Shown in pieces: positions 55,247 to 63,403 of a DNA stretch of 64,000 nucleotides (its first letter is position 1; every line of letters starts with the position of its first letter). The position numbers and the translations under genes are program-made. The notes beneath the pieces are model-generated. The model saw only the letters and a list, made by a program, of their open reading frames with translations, made no database searches and was not told the origin of the DNA. This DNA comes from Actinomycetales bacterium (GTDB lineage: Bacteria > Actinomycetota > Actinomycetes > S36-B12). Where the stretch lies: positions 24,709 through 88,708 of the forward strand of contig JAGWXF010000009.1 of assembly GCA_018970025.1 (NCBI GenBank), given 5' to 3'.

Positions 55247-56053
55247 TCACCAGATCGACCACCCGGCATCGACCATGATCTCCTGACCGGTGATCCATGC
55301 GCCGGCATCGCTTGCCAGCAGGGCCACCGCTCCCTTGACATCCTGCGGGACGCCGGTGCGCTGCAGGGCGTTCATCGTGCGGAAGATCTCCACCTGCTCG
55401 GGATCCACTCCAGGGGGCGGGATCTGCCCCAGGCAGATGCAGTTCACGTTGATGCCGCGCTCGCCCCACTCGGCTGCCAGGGCCCGGGTGAGGTTCGGCA
55501 CGCCCGCCTTGGTCGCCAGATACGGCGCCCCGGACCGCTGGAAGCGAGGGGTGTACGTGCGCGGGTTCATCGCCAGCCGGGACCCGATGGACCCGATGGT
55601 GATGATCGAGCCGCGACCTGCGGGCAGCATCGCCTTGGCGGCCTCCTGGGCGCACACGTAGGTGCTGACGAGGTTCATCTCGAAGGCCGCGTAGAACTCG
55701 TCCAGCGGCCCGTCCGGGGGATGACGCGTGGTGCGATGCCCGCCGGCATTGGCGACCATGATGTCCAGCCGGCCGTGGTCGGCCATCACCTGCCCGACGG
55801 CCGCAGCGACCTGACCCTCGTCCGTGGCATCGCAGCCCAGGCCGGTGACCTGCAGGCCGCGATCACGGAACTGCTCGGCCACCTCCAGGCACAGCTCGCG
55901 CCTTCGGGAGGCAATGTAGACATGCGCGCCGAGCTCGGCGAGCGACTCGGCGAATGCCGTGCCCAGGTGCGTCCCGCCTCCGGTCACGATGGCGGTCCGC
56001 CCGGTCAGGTCGAACAGCTGGTGGATGCTCCGCGGCGGTGCCTGGCTGGTCAT
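55247..56053 (-). CDS. SDR family oxidoreductase
   Basis: 268 residues. Cofactor motif TGGGTHLG near residue 24, SRRR after the second strand (favouring NADP(H)), NAGG, TIGSIGSR (catalytic Ser) and YLATKAG (YxxxK). A 12-residue segment (NPRTYTPRFQRS) between Ser and Tyr is longer than usual. ATG 56053 has AATACT 7 bases upstream. It resembles 2-deoxy-gluconate or 3-oxoacyl reductase-type SDRs; substrate unknown. Confidence 0.9.
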   Translation of the reverse strand: MTSQAPPRSIHQLFDLTGRTAIVTGGGTHLGTAFAESLAELGAHVYIASRRRELCLEVAEQFRDRGLQVTGLGCDATDEGQVAAAVGQVMADHGRLDIMVANAGGHRTTRHPPDGPLDEFYAAFEMNLVSTYVCAQEAAKAMLPAGRGSIITIGSIGSRLAMNPRTYTPRFQRSGAPYLATKAGVPNLTRALAAEWGERGINVNCICLGQIPPPGVDPEQVEIFRTMNALQRTGVPQDVKGAVALLASDAGAWITGQEIMVDAGWSIW

Positions 56054-56104
56054 GGTGGCAAGTATTCCCTGGGGATGCCTGCCTGCGAGTCCCTTCGCCG
56101 ATCC

Positions 56105-56971
56105 CTAGTCGGGCTCGGCGACCTCCAGGGCCGTGCCGATCGAAGGGGTGCGCTCCGTGCGGGAGCGCCGCCAGGCATCGATGCCGAAGATGACCAGGGC
56201 GAACCAGATGATGGCGAAGCCCGCCCAGCGACTGCCGGTCATGGCCTCCCCGAAGCCGAAGACGCCGATGAGGAAGATGACGCTGGGAGTGAGGTACTGC
56301 AGGATGCCGAGGACCGACAGCGGCACCCGGGTTGCGGCGGAGTTGAAGGCGAGCAGGGGGATGACGGTGATCGGCCCAAGCAGGATGAGCAGCATGCTGA
56401 TGCCGGCCCCATCCCGGACGAAGGAGGCGGTGGAGGCCACCTCGCTGATGATGAGGAATCCTGATGCGATCGGCAGCAGGACGGCCGTCTCGACCGCCAT
56501 GGCCGGGATTGCCTTCGCCCCCACGAGCTTCTTCAGCAATCCGTAGGAGCCGAAGCTGAAGGCAAGTGCCAGTCCGATCCAGGGGATCTGGCCGTAGCTC
56601 CAGGTGAGCTCAAGCACGGCGACGAGGGCGATACCGATCGCCAGCCACTGCAGCGGCCGAAGCCGCTCCTTCAATACCAGCACGCCCAGGCCCACGCTGA
56701 CCATCGGGTTGATGAAGTAGCCCAGGGATGACTCCACCACCTGGTCGGTGCTGACGGCGTAGACGTACGTCCCCCAGTTGATCGCCACGAACACCGCGGC
56801 GCCCGCCAGCATGAGGATGGTCCGGCGCGAGCGGATGATCGCCGACACCTCGCCCCAGGAGCGGGTGACGATCACGATGCCGGCCAGCAGGACGAACGAC
56901 CAGACGATGCGGTGCGCCAGGATCTCCAGCGGCGAGACGGAGTCCAGCAGGGCGAAGTAGACAGGGAACAC
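56105..56971 (-). CDS. RarD-like EamA family transporter, N-terminus uncertain
   Basis: At least 288 residues with about nine to ten membrane helices. EILAHRIVWSFVLLA near residue 15, FINPMVSVGLGVLVLKERLRPLQW near residue 95 (shorter: NPMVSVGLGVLVLKERL) and LQYLTPSVIFLIGVFGFGE near residue 235 match the RarD branch. GTG 56971 starts inside the first helix: the frame continues upstream (GLGYAVIAYGLWGVFPVYF) with no ATG, GTG or TTG before the korB gene. A CTG at 57007 is the best alternative. Substrate unknown. Confidence 0.8.
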   Translation of the reverse strand: MFPVYFALLDSVSPLEILAHRIVWSFVLLAGIVIVTRSWGEVSAIIRSRRTILMLAGAAVFVAINWGTYVYAVSTDQVVESSLGYFINPMVSVGLGVLVLKERLRPLQWLAIGIALVAVLELTWSYGQIPWIGLALAFSFGSYGLLKKLVGAKAIPAMAVETAVLLPIASGFLIISEVASTASFVRDGAGISMLLILLGPITVIPLLAFNSAATRVPLSVLGILQYLTPSVIFLIGVFGFGEAMTGSRWAGFAIIWFALVIFGIDAWRRSRTERTPSIGTALEVAEPD

Positions 56972-57063
56972 GCCCCACAGGCCGTAGGCGATGACCGCGT
57001 AGCCCAGCCCCGCGCGGAATCTGGAACGTCCCTCGGCCGACGTCGGGTCGGCCGAGGCGGGAC

Positions 57064-58116
57064 TCAGGAGACCACCCAGGTATCGGAGCCGTTGATCAGG
57101 GCCTGCAGGTCGCCCGGGCCACGTCGGTCGATGATCTGGTCGATCTGCTCGCGGACCAGCCGGTCGTAGCTCGGTCGCTGAACGTCGCGGAAGACCCCGA
57201 TGGGCGTATTCACGAGGCTGACCGGATTGGCCAGGCGAGACAGCGCGAACGCCAGTCCTGGGTCCTCGGCATGGGCGTCGTGCCGCAGGATCTCCGACTC
57301 GCCGGCCTCGGCGACGTCGACCACGGCGAGGTGCCCGTCCGACAGGCGGACCACCCCCTTGCTGAGATCCGCGCCGAACCGGATGGGCTCCCCGTGCTCC
57401 AGGCGCATCATCAGGTCGTCACGGGTGTCGGCGTCCTTCAGCGGCTCCCAGGCGCCATCGTTGAAGATATTGCAGTTCTGGTAGATCTCGACCAGGGCGG
57501 CTCCCTCATGGGCCGCCGCGGCCCGCAGGATCTCCGTCATGTGCTTGCGATCGGAGTCCATTGTGCGTGCCACGAAGGTGGCCTCCGCCCCGAGGGCGAC
57601 GGAGACCGGATTGAAGGCGTAGTCCAGCGACCCTTCGGGGGTCGACTTGGTGATCTTGCCCTGCTCGGAGGTCGGGGAGTACTGGCCCTTGGTCAGGCCG
57701 TAGATGCGGTTGTTGAACAGCAGGATCTTCAGGTTCACGTTGCGGCGCAGGGCGTGGATGAGGTGGTTGCCGCCGATGCTCAGCGCATCGCCGTCACCGG
57801 TGATCACCCAGATCGACAGGTCCGGCCGGCTCACCGCCAGGCCCGTTGCGATGGCCGGTGCCCGGCCGTGGATGGAGTGCATCCCGAAGGTGTTCATGTA
57901 GTAGGGAAAGCGCGATGAGCACCCGATGCCGGAGATGAAGACGATGTTCTCCCGGGCCAGGCCGAGCTCGGGCAGGAAGCCCTGCACGTTCGACAGGATC
58001 GAGTAGTCGCCGCATCCCGGGCACCACCGGACCTCCTGATCGGACTTGAAGTCCTTGGCCGACTGGGCGACCTCGCTCTTGGGTACCAGGCTGAGGGCCG
58101 GGAAGGTGTCAGTCAT
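57064..58116 (-). CDS. korB: 2-Oxoacid:ferredoxin oxidoreductase beta subunit
   Basis: 350 residues. WCPGCGDYSILSNVQ near residue 31 (cluster and ThDP region), GIGCSSRFPYYM, WVITGDGDALSIGGNH (ThDP/Mg) near residue 110, and NNRIYGLTKGQYSPTS are diagnostic of KorB. With KorA it oxidises a 2-oxoacid, most likely 2-oxoglutarate, to its CoA ester and reduces ferredoxin. It is 50 bases after korA and is transcribed with it. RarD follows on the same strand. Confidence 0.94.
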   Translation of the reverse strand: MTDTFPALSLVPKSEVAQSAKDFKSDQEVRWCPGCGDYSILSNVQGFLPELGLARENIVFISGIGCSSRFPYYMNTFGMHSIHGRAPAIATGLAVSRPDLSIWVITGDGDALSIGGNHLIHALRRNVNLKILLFNNRIYGLTKGQYSPTSEQGKITKSTPEGSLDYAFNPVSVALGAEATFVARTMDSDRKHMTEILRAAAAHEGAALVEIYQNCNIFNDGAWEPLKDADTRDDLMMRLEHGEPIRFGADLSKGVVRLSDGHLAVVDVAEAGESEILRHDAHAEDPGLAFALSRLANPVSLVNTPIGVFRDVQRPSYDRLVREQIDQIIDRRGPGDLQALINGSDTWVVS

Positions 58117-58166
58117 CGCTCACTCACCTATCGATCGTTCGCCGGTTGGGCAGGCTCGGGCGGGCA

Positions 58167-60041
58167 TCACATGGTCTCGGCGGCCGCGGCGATCGCGTCC
58201 ACCAGCTCGGAGGACTTGAAGGGCATGCCGCGCACCTGGTTGATGCCCTGGATATCGACCAGGTACTTCGCGCGGAGCAGCATTCCCAGCTGGCCCAGGT
58301 TCATCTCCGGGACGAGCACCTTGCGATAGGAGCGCAGGACATCGCCGAGATTGCGCGGGAAGGGGTTCAGGTGCCGCAGGTGCGCCTGCGCGACGTTCAG
58401 GCCACCCCGCCGGGTGATCTCGCAGGCTGCGCCGATCGGCCCGTAGGTCGAGCCCCAGCCGAGCACGAGAATCTCGGCAGCGCCGGACGGGTCGTCGACC
58501 ACCAGGTCGGGGATCGTCGCCGCGATGCCGTCGACCTTCGCCTGGCGCAGGTGCACCATCCGGTCGTGATTCTCCGGGTCGTAGGAGATGTTGCCGGTGC
58601 CGTCGGCCTTCTCGATCCCGCCGATGCGGTGCTCCAGGCCCTTGGTGCCCGGGACGGCCCACGGCCGGGCGAGCGTCTCCGGATCGCGCAGGTAGGGCCA
58701 GAAGGCGGCCGTTCCGTCCTCGCTCACGTGATTGGGCTCGGTCGCGAAGTTCGGGTCGATCGTCGGCAGGTCAGCCACGGAGGGCACCAGCCATGGCTCG
58801 GATCCGTTCGCGATGTAGCCGTCCGAGAGCAGGAAGACGGGGGTGCGGTACTCGACCGCGATGCGCGCGGCCTCCAGCGCGATGGCGAAGCAGTCGGACG
58901 GGGACTGCGGTGCGACGATCGGCACGGGCGACTCGCCATTGCGGCCGAACATGGCCTGCAGGAGGTCGGACTGCTCGGTCTTGGTCGGCAGCCCGGTGGA
59001 CGGCCCGCCGCGCTGCACGTCGACCACGATGAGCGGGAGCTCCAGGGAAACCGCCAGTCCAATGGCCTCGGACTTCAGGGCGACTCCCGGGCCGGAGGTG
59101 GTCGTGACCGCAAGTGCCCCGCCGTAGGCGGCGCCGAGGGCTGCGCCGATGCCGGCGATCTCGTCCTCCGCCTGGACGGTCATGACACCGAAGTTCTTGT
59201 GCTTGCTGAGCTCGTGCAGGATGTCGGACGCGGGAGTGATGGGGTACGAGCCGAGGAACAGGGGCAGGCCCGACTGCTGGGAGGCCGCGATCAGGCCCCA
59301 GGCCAGGGCCGGGTTGCCCATCACGTTCCGATACCGGCCGCCGGGGAGGTCTCCGGCCTTCGCCACCTCGTACTGGACGCTGAAGGACTCCGTCGTCTCG
59401 CCGAACGACCAGCCGGCCTCGAACGCGGCCAGGTTCGCCGCGAGGATCTCCGGCTTGCTGGCGAACTTCTTCTTCAGGAACGCGCGGGTGCCGTCAGCGC
59501 CACGCGAGTAGAGCCAGGAGAGCATGCCCAGGGCGTACATGTTCTTCGCCCTCTCAGCCTCCTTCTTGGTGATGCTGAACTCCTTGAGGGCCTCGACGGT
59601 CTGCGAGGTCAGCGCGATGGCGTGCACGCTGTAGGCCTCCAGCGTGCCGTCCTCGAGCGGGTTGCTGGCATAGCCGACCTTCTCCAGGTTGCGCTTGGTG
59701 AACTCGTCGGTGTTGACGATGAGATCCGATCCGCGGGGCAGGTCCTTCAGGTTGGCCTTGAGGGCCGCGGGGTTCATGGCGACCAGGACGTTGGGGGCAT
59801 CGCCGGGGGTGGTGATGTCGTGATCGGCGAAGGCGAGCTGGAAGGCCGAGACCCCGGGGACGGTGCCGGCTGGGGCCCGGATCTCGGCCGGGAAGTCCGG
59901 CAGGGTCGACAGGTCGTTGCCCAGGCCGGCCGTCTCGGAGGTGAACCGGTCTCCGGTGAGCTGCATGCCATCGCCGGAATCGCCGGCGAAGCGGATGACC
60001 ACACGGCTGAGCTGGACGACTTGCTTGGTCACGACGGTCAT
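58167..60041 (-). CDS. korA: 2-Oxoacid:ferredoxin oxidoreductase gamma-alpha fusion subunit
   Basis: 624 residues. Residues 1-190 are the gamma domain (VVIRFAGDSGDGMQLTG, FPAEIRAPAGTVPGVSAFQL); residues about 215-590 are the alpha part (GNPALAWGLIAASQQSGLPL, SYPITPASDILHELSKH, TTTSGPGVALKSEAIGLAV). This fusion is the actinobacterial KorA type. ATG 60041 has GAAGG immediately adjacent, too close for normal pairing; GTG 60032 has better spacing to the same site. A TAGGGT box (60075-60070) lies 28 bases upstream. It is divergent from the NuoB/C/I-like set. Confidence 0.94.
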   Translation of the reverse strand: MTVVTKQVVQLSRVVIRFAGDSGDGMQLTGDRFTSETAGLGNDLSTLPDFPAEIRAPAGTVPGVSAFQLAFADHDITTPGDAPNVLVAMNPAALKANLKDLPRGSDLIVNTDEFTKRNLEKVGYASNPLEDGTLEAYSVHAIALTSQTVEALKEFSITKKEAERAKNMYALGMLSWLYSRGADGTRAFLKKKFASKPEILAANLAAFEAGWSFGETTESFSVQYEVAKAGDLPGGRYRNVMGNPALAWGLIAASQQSGLPLFLGSYPITPASDILHELSKHKNFGVMTVQAEDEIAGIGAALGAAYGGALAVTTTSGPGVALKSEAIGLAVSLELPLIVVDVQRGGPSTGLPTKTEQSDLLQAMFGRNGESPVPIVAPQSPSDCFAIALEAARIAVEYRTPVFLLSDGYIANGSEPWLVPSVADLPTIDPNFATEPNHVSEDGTAAFWPYLRDPETLARPWAVPGTKGLEHRIGGIEKADGTGNISYDPENHDRMVHLRQAKVDGIAATIPDLVVDDPSGAAEILVLGWGSTYGPIGAACEITRRGGLNVAQAHLRHLNPFPRNLGDVLRSYRKVLVPEMNLGQLGMLLRAKYLVDIQGINQVRGMPFKSSELVDAIAAAAETM

Positions 60042-60069
60042 CCTTCACTTGCGATCCTGTGAGGGCATC

Positions 60070-60153
60070 ACCCTAAACCCGGCCGGGATGCCAGTACAGA
60101 CCGAAGCGCCGGTGGCTCGGCTGGCCGACCCCGAGGCCAGCTGGCCCTAGCCT
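60070..60153. promoter_or_regulatory. Divergent promoters between korA and the NuoB-like gene
   Basis: On the minus strand TAGGGT (60075-60070) predicts a short leader for korA. On the plus strand TAGCCT (60148-60153) is 6 bases before ATG 60160, predicting a leaderless message. The start codons are 118 bases apart, which would allow joint control. Confidence 0.5.
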
Positions 60154-60159
60154 TGGCGG

Positions 60160-60588
60160 ATGCGCGTGCGCCTGGCCGGCGAGCCGGTGATCGTGGTCGA
60201 GCTGACCCACCTGAGCCTGGCCTGCTGTGCGCTGGAGGTGGAGGCAGCCCTGCGCGAGGGCCTGATGCCCGAGGAGCCCGACGGGCCGCCCGGCGCGGCC
60301 CGGGATGTGGACGGTCATGTGCTCCTCGTAGCCGGGACGGTCACCGAGGCGCTGGTGCCGGCCGTGCGCGCCGCCTGGGAGCGCCTGCCGGAGCCGAGGT
60401 TCGTGATGTCCTTCGGCGCCTGCGCGAACTCCGGCGGCCCCTACTGGGATGCCTCCACGGTTCGCTCCGGCGTCGATCGGGATCTCCCCGTCGGGGCGTA
60501 CGTGCCCGGGTGCCCGCCGCGGCCGGATTCCCTGGCCGCTGCCATCCGCTCGCTGCTCGGCAGCACCGCCCAGCGGATGCCAGCGTGA
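60160..60588 (+). CDS. NuoB-like iron-sulphur protein (complex I/hydrogenase small-subunit family)
   Basis: 142 residues. The four ligands of an N2-type 4Fe-4S cluster are intact: LACCALEVE (Cys 22 and 23), FGACANSGG and PGCPPRP. The helices around them match NuoB. The 25-residue stretch after the Cys pair that in true NuoB (39158) includes GGPRYDL is replaced by an unrelated Pro/Gly-rich segment, and the N-terminus is shorter. It should relay electrons but lacks part of the NuoD/quinone contact. ATG 60160 is supported by TAGCCT 6 bases upstream. First of a three-gene operon; stop overlaps the next start. Confidence 0.85.
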   Translation: MRVRLAGEPVIVVELTHLSLACCALEVEAALREGLMPEEPDGPPGAARDVDGHVLLVAGTVTEALVPAVRAAWERLPEPRFVMSFGACANSGGPYWDASTVRSGVDRDLPVGAYVPGCPPRPDSLAAAIRSLLGSTAQRMPA

Positions 60589-61112
60589 CCGCCGTCGGGG
60601 CAGGTGCGCCGCCCGGGCCGGGGGCGGCGATCCCCGAGGTCCCGGCCAGCGCATGGGAGCAGGCCCTGCGGGAGCTCTCGGAGGCCGGCTTCGACTGCCT
60701 CGACTTCCTGACGGCCGTTGATCGAGGCCACTGCCGGCAGGTCATCGCCCGGATACGGCGATCGGCCGACTGGCAGGCCGCCATGGTGTCGACGCAGGTG
60801 GCAGCGGCAGCGCCCGTGCTGGCCAGTGCGACGGGCGTCTTCCCCGGGGCTTCCTGGCATGAGCGGGAGACTGCGGAGATGTTCGGCATCGAGTTCGAGG
60901 GCCTGGCGGACAGCCGGCCGCTGCTCCTGCGGGCGCAGCCCGCCAAGCCGCCCCTGCTGCGCGGGGAGTTCCTGCCGGCACGGGTGGCCAGGCCGTGGCC
61001 CGGTGCGGCTGAGCCGGAGGTGGGCGCCGATGGCCGGCGTGCGGGCAACCCCTCGCGGCGGCGGCAGCGGCCCCTGGGCGTCCCCGATGAGCCGGCGCAG
61101 GGGCGCCCATGA
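60585..61112 (+). CDS. NuoC-like protein
   Basis: About 175 residues from GTG 60585, overlapping the previous stop (GTGA). The NuoC signature SWHERETAEMFGIEFEG lies near residue 90, and FDCLDFLTAVDRG resembles the family's N-terminal fold. The C-terminal 50 residues are Pro/Arg/Gly-rich and replace the usual DYPL segment with LLRGEFLPARV. NuoC normally pairs with NuoD, which is absent from this operon. It overlaps the next gene by 4 bases. Confidence 0.82.
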   Translation: MTAVGAGAPPGPGAAIPEVPASAWEQALRELSEAGFDCLDFLTAVDRGHCRQVIARIRRSADWQAAMVSTQVAAAAPVLASATGVFPGASWHERETAEMFGIEFEGLADSRPLLLRAQPAKPPLLRGEFLPARVARPWPGAAEPEVGADGRRAGNPSRRRQRPLGVPDEPAQGRP

Positions 61113-61453
61113 TGACGCCGGAGCCCGCGCACGGCGCGATCGGCCTGGATCCGCAGGCCTGCACGAGCTGCATGCTGTGCGTCCGGGAGTGCCCGACCTG
61201 GTGCATTGAGCTGGGCAGTCACACCGAAGAGGTCAGCGATCCGGGTGCGCGGCGTCCGCGAACCGTGAACGTCCTGGATTCCTTCGCCATCGACTACGGC
61301 CTGTGCATGTACTGCGGCATCTGCATCGAGGTATGCCCCTTCGATGCCCTGGCCTGGTCGCCCGATGCTGCCGACCCGACGGCCGACCCCGGGGGACTGG
61401 TGCTCGGGATCGATCAACTGCGCGGGTGGTTCGCCACCCCTAGCGATAGTTGA
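61109..61453 (+). CDS. NuoI-like dicluster ferredoxin
   Basis: 114 residues, soluble. Two 4Fe-4S motifs, [12 protein letters not shown] near residue 18 and [12 protein letters not shown] near residue 66, are spaced as in NuoI, but the N-terminal amphipathic helix that anchors NuoI to the membrane arm is missing. It could be the ferredoxin that accepts electrons from KorAB (divergent, 2-oxoacid oxidising) and hands them to the NuoB-like protein. Its 3' end overlaps the convergent yajQ gene by 14 bases. Confidence 0.85.
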   Translation: MMTPEPAHGAIGLDPQACTSCMLCVRECPTWCIELGSHTEEVSDPGARRPRTVNVLDSFAIDYGLCMYCGICIEVCPFDALAWSPDAADPTADPGGLVLGIDQLRGWFATPSDS

Positions 61454-61931
61454 CGAACTGGGTCGCGAAGTCGAGATCCGCCTCGCGGACGAGCTGCTGG
61501 ACTGCCTGCAGGTCATCGCGGCTCTTGCTCGTCACCCGCAGCTCCTCGCCCATCACCTGCGTCTTGACGCTCTTGGGGCCCTCGTCGCGGATCAGCTTGG
61601 CGAGCTTCTTCGCCTGCTCGGAGCTGATGCCCGCCTTGAAGGTGCCGGAGATCTTGGTCTCCTTGCCCGAGGGCCGCGGGTCGCCGGCCTCGAATGACTT
61701 CAGGCTCAGGCCTCGCTTGACGATCTTCTCGCGGAACACCTCCAGGGCGGCCTTGGCACGCTCCTCGGTGCTGGAGCTGATCTCGACGCCCAGCTCGCCC
61801 TTCCACTCGATGGTGGTGTCGGTGTTCTTGAAGTCGAACCGGGTGGCGAGCTCCTTGGCGGCCTGGTTGAGGGCGTTATCGGCCTCCTGCCGGTCGACCT
61901 TGGACACGATGTCGAAGCTGCTGTCAGCCAC
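61440..61931 (-). CDS. yajQ: YajQ family cyclic-di-GMP/nucleotide-binding protein
   Basis: 163 residues, the usual length. [20 protein letters not shown] at the start, [14 protein letters not shown], and a C-terminal [19 protein letters not shown] are diagnostic of the two-domain YajQ fold. Some members bind cyclic di-GMP; a role in actinobacteria is not established. GTG 61931 was preferred to the ORF start at 61997 because GAGGAGG lies 6 bases upstream. Confidence 0.93.
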   Translation of the reverse strand: MADSSFDIVSKVDRQEADNALNQAAKELATRFDFKNTDTTIEWKGELGVEISSSTEERAKAALEVFREKIVKRGLSLKSFEAGDPRPSGKETKISGTFKAGISSEQAKKLAKLIRDEGPKSVKTQVMGEELRVTSKSRDDLQAVQQLVREADLDFATQFVNYR

Positions 61932-62158
61932 CTTGCCTCCTCGCCCCTGTGCTGCCGGCAATCGAACGGCCTCAGCCGAATTGCCCGTGGAGCCCATTGT
62001 GCCCGGTGCGGTGTGCGCTCGCGGCAGGTGCCCGCATCGCAGCGTGGCCGGTCCCGGCTCGGTCCCGGGTCAGTCATGACCGTCGGGTGCGGTACGCAAC
62101 CGGGCACACTGGCCAGCAGGGCCAGCTCGAGCAGGGCCGGTGCGTCGCGATCGTGGGG

Positions 62159-62186
62159 GCGAATCACGTAGGGCGAATCACATAGG
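62159..62186 (+). repeat. 14-base tandem repeat before an SDR gene
   Basis: GCGAATCACGTAGG (62159-62172) is followed by GCGAATCACATAGG (62173-62186), one mismatch. The second copy runs into the AGGAAGG ribosome site, so its copy number could influence translation start. The 267-base gap 61932-62198 shows nothing else I can name. Confidence 0.75.
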
Positions 62187-62198
62187 AAGGTGGCTCCG

Positions 62199-62951
62199 GT
62201 GAACACGACCGGGAGATTCCAGGGGATGACGGCGATCGTGACCGGAGCGGGCTCGGGGATCGGCAAGGCAACCGCGATCAGCCTCGGCCAGCAGGGGGCT
62301 CGCGTGGTGGCCGGGGATGTATCGCCTGATCGCCTCGATGCGCTGATCGCCGAGCAGCCGGCGTTGAACCTCGTGGCGATTGCCGGGGACGTGAGCGTGC
62401 AGGCGGAGGTCGATGCGCTCGTGGCGGCCGCCGGCGATCGCGTGCATGCCCTGGCGAATGTCGCCGGGGTCATGGACGGATTCCTCCCCGCTGCCGAGGT
62501 GGATGACGACACCTGGCATCGCGTCATCGAGGTGAACCTCACCTCGATGATGCGGCTGACCCGTGCAGTGCTGCCAGGAATGATCGCAGCGGGTGGCGGC
62601 GCGATCGTGAACGTCTCGTCCGAGGCCTCGTTTCGCGGCAGCTGCGCGGGCGTGGCGTATACCGCCTCCAAGCACGCCGTCAACGGCCTGACCCGCAGCG
62701 TCGCCGCCTGCTACCGCGGGAACGGGATCCGCTGCAATGCGGTTGCCCCCGGTGGGGTGCGCACGAATGTGGACGGCTCCTTCCGCTCGGCGCACGCCGG
62801 TCAGGCGCTGGGCCCGCTGCTGCAGGCGATCGTCCCGACACCCGCCCAGCCGGAGGAGATCGCCGCGGTCATCGTCCACCTGCTGAGCGAGGACGCACGC
62901 AACATGAATGGGGCGATCGTGCCGTGCGACGGTGGCTGGTCGGCACTCTGA
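62199..62951 (+). CDS. SDR family oxidoreductase
   Basis: About 250 residues. TGAGSGIGKA near residue 17, GDVSPD (Asp for NAD), NVAGVMDG, VNVSSEASF (Ser) and YTASKHAV (YxxxK) are intact; SEDARNMNGAIVPCDGGWSAL is the usual end. GTG 62199 lies 8 bases after AGGAAGG and is preferred to GTG 62190, which is inside that site. It stands alone between yajQ and tRNA-Tyr; the substrate cannot be inferred. Confidence 0.9.
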   Translation: MNTTGRFQGMTAIVTGAGSGIGKATAISLGQQGARVVAGDVSPDRLDALIAEQPALNLVAIAGDVSVQAEVDALVAAAGDRVHALANVAGVMDGFLPAAEVDDDTWHRVIEVNLTSMMRLTRAVLPGMIAAGGGAIVNVSSEASFRGSCAGVAYTASKHAVNGLTRSVAACYRGNGIRCNAVAPGGVRTNVDGSFRSAHAGQALGPLLQAIVPTPAQPEEIAAVIVHLLSEDARNMNGAIVPCDGGWSAL

Positions 62952-63088
62952 CGGGTTCCACCCGCGCCGCCGCCTCGTCGGCCGGCCCCGGATGCTGTGA
63001 ACCTGCACGGCAACGGCAGGTTGCCGCACGCATGGGCGGACGGGGGCAACAGTGGCTACCTGTTCCACACGACGGCGTCAGCCCCCCG

Positions 63089-63094
63089 TATAGT
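63089..63094 (+). promoter_or_regulatory. Candidate -10 box for tRNA-Tyr
   Basis: TATAGT, 102 bases before the tRNA, is the best -10 match in the 245-base gap 62952-63196. No clear -35. The rest of the gap shows no ORF or repeat I can support. Confidence 0.35.
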
Positions 63095-63196
63095 GACGCC
63101 TCACCACACGGAACGGCCCGCTGACCTGCGAGAACTGGTGGGACAGTGGTACCGGCCCCAGGGCACCAGTCCCGAAGGCCCCGTTCTGTGAGGAAC

Positions 63197-63282
63197 GGCA
63201 GGTTGCCCGAGCGGCCAATGGGAGCGGACTGTAAATCCGTCGGCTAACGCCTTCGAAGGTTCGAATCCTTCACCTGCCACCA
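63197..63282 (+). tRNA. tRNA-Tyr (GTA)
   Basis: Acceptor arm GGCAGGT pairs with ACCTGCC, discriminator A (63279) and CCA encoded (63280-63282). Anticodon loop CTGTAAA gives anticodon GTA, with the stem GCGGA/TCCGT. The long variable arm typical of bacterial tRNA-Tyr and a T-loop GGTTCGAATCC are present. Confidence 0.96.
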
Positions 63283-63313
63283 GCAAAACCCCTTGGAAAC
63301 AAGGGGTTTTGCT
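63282..63313 (+). terminator. Strong hairpin terminator after tRNA-Tyr
   Basis: A perfect 14-base-pair stem (63282-63295 with 63300-63313) closes a GAAA loop. It begins at the last base of the tRNA CCA. The 3' arm carries GGGGTTTT rather than a long terminal T-run. It separates the tRNA from the insertion sequence that follows. Confidence 0.8.
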
Positions 63314-63403
63314 GTGTCAGCGTGTGTCGCTGTGTGCCACTGGTATCCCCCTCCTGGGGGCTGTTTTGGGCCATATTTTGGGCTCTCCTGACGTATCCGT
63401 GGG

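Noticed and set aside
58146..60062. 638-residue plus-strand ORF opposite korA
   Set aside because: Low-complexity composition (Gly/Arg/Asp/Val), no motif, covers the korA gene exactly in antisense.
63314..63403. Terminal inverted repeat of the ISL3 element
   Set aside because: There are short hairpins and ATTTTGGGC repeats, but without the other end of the element outside the window no repeat can be confirmed.
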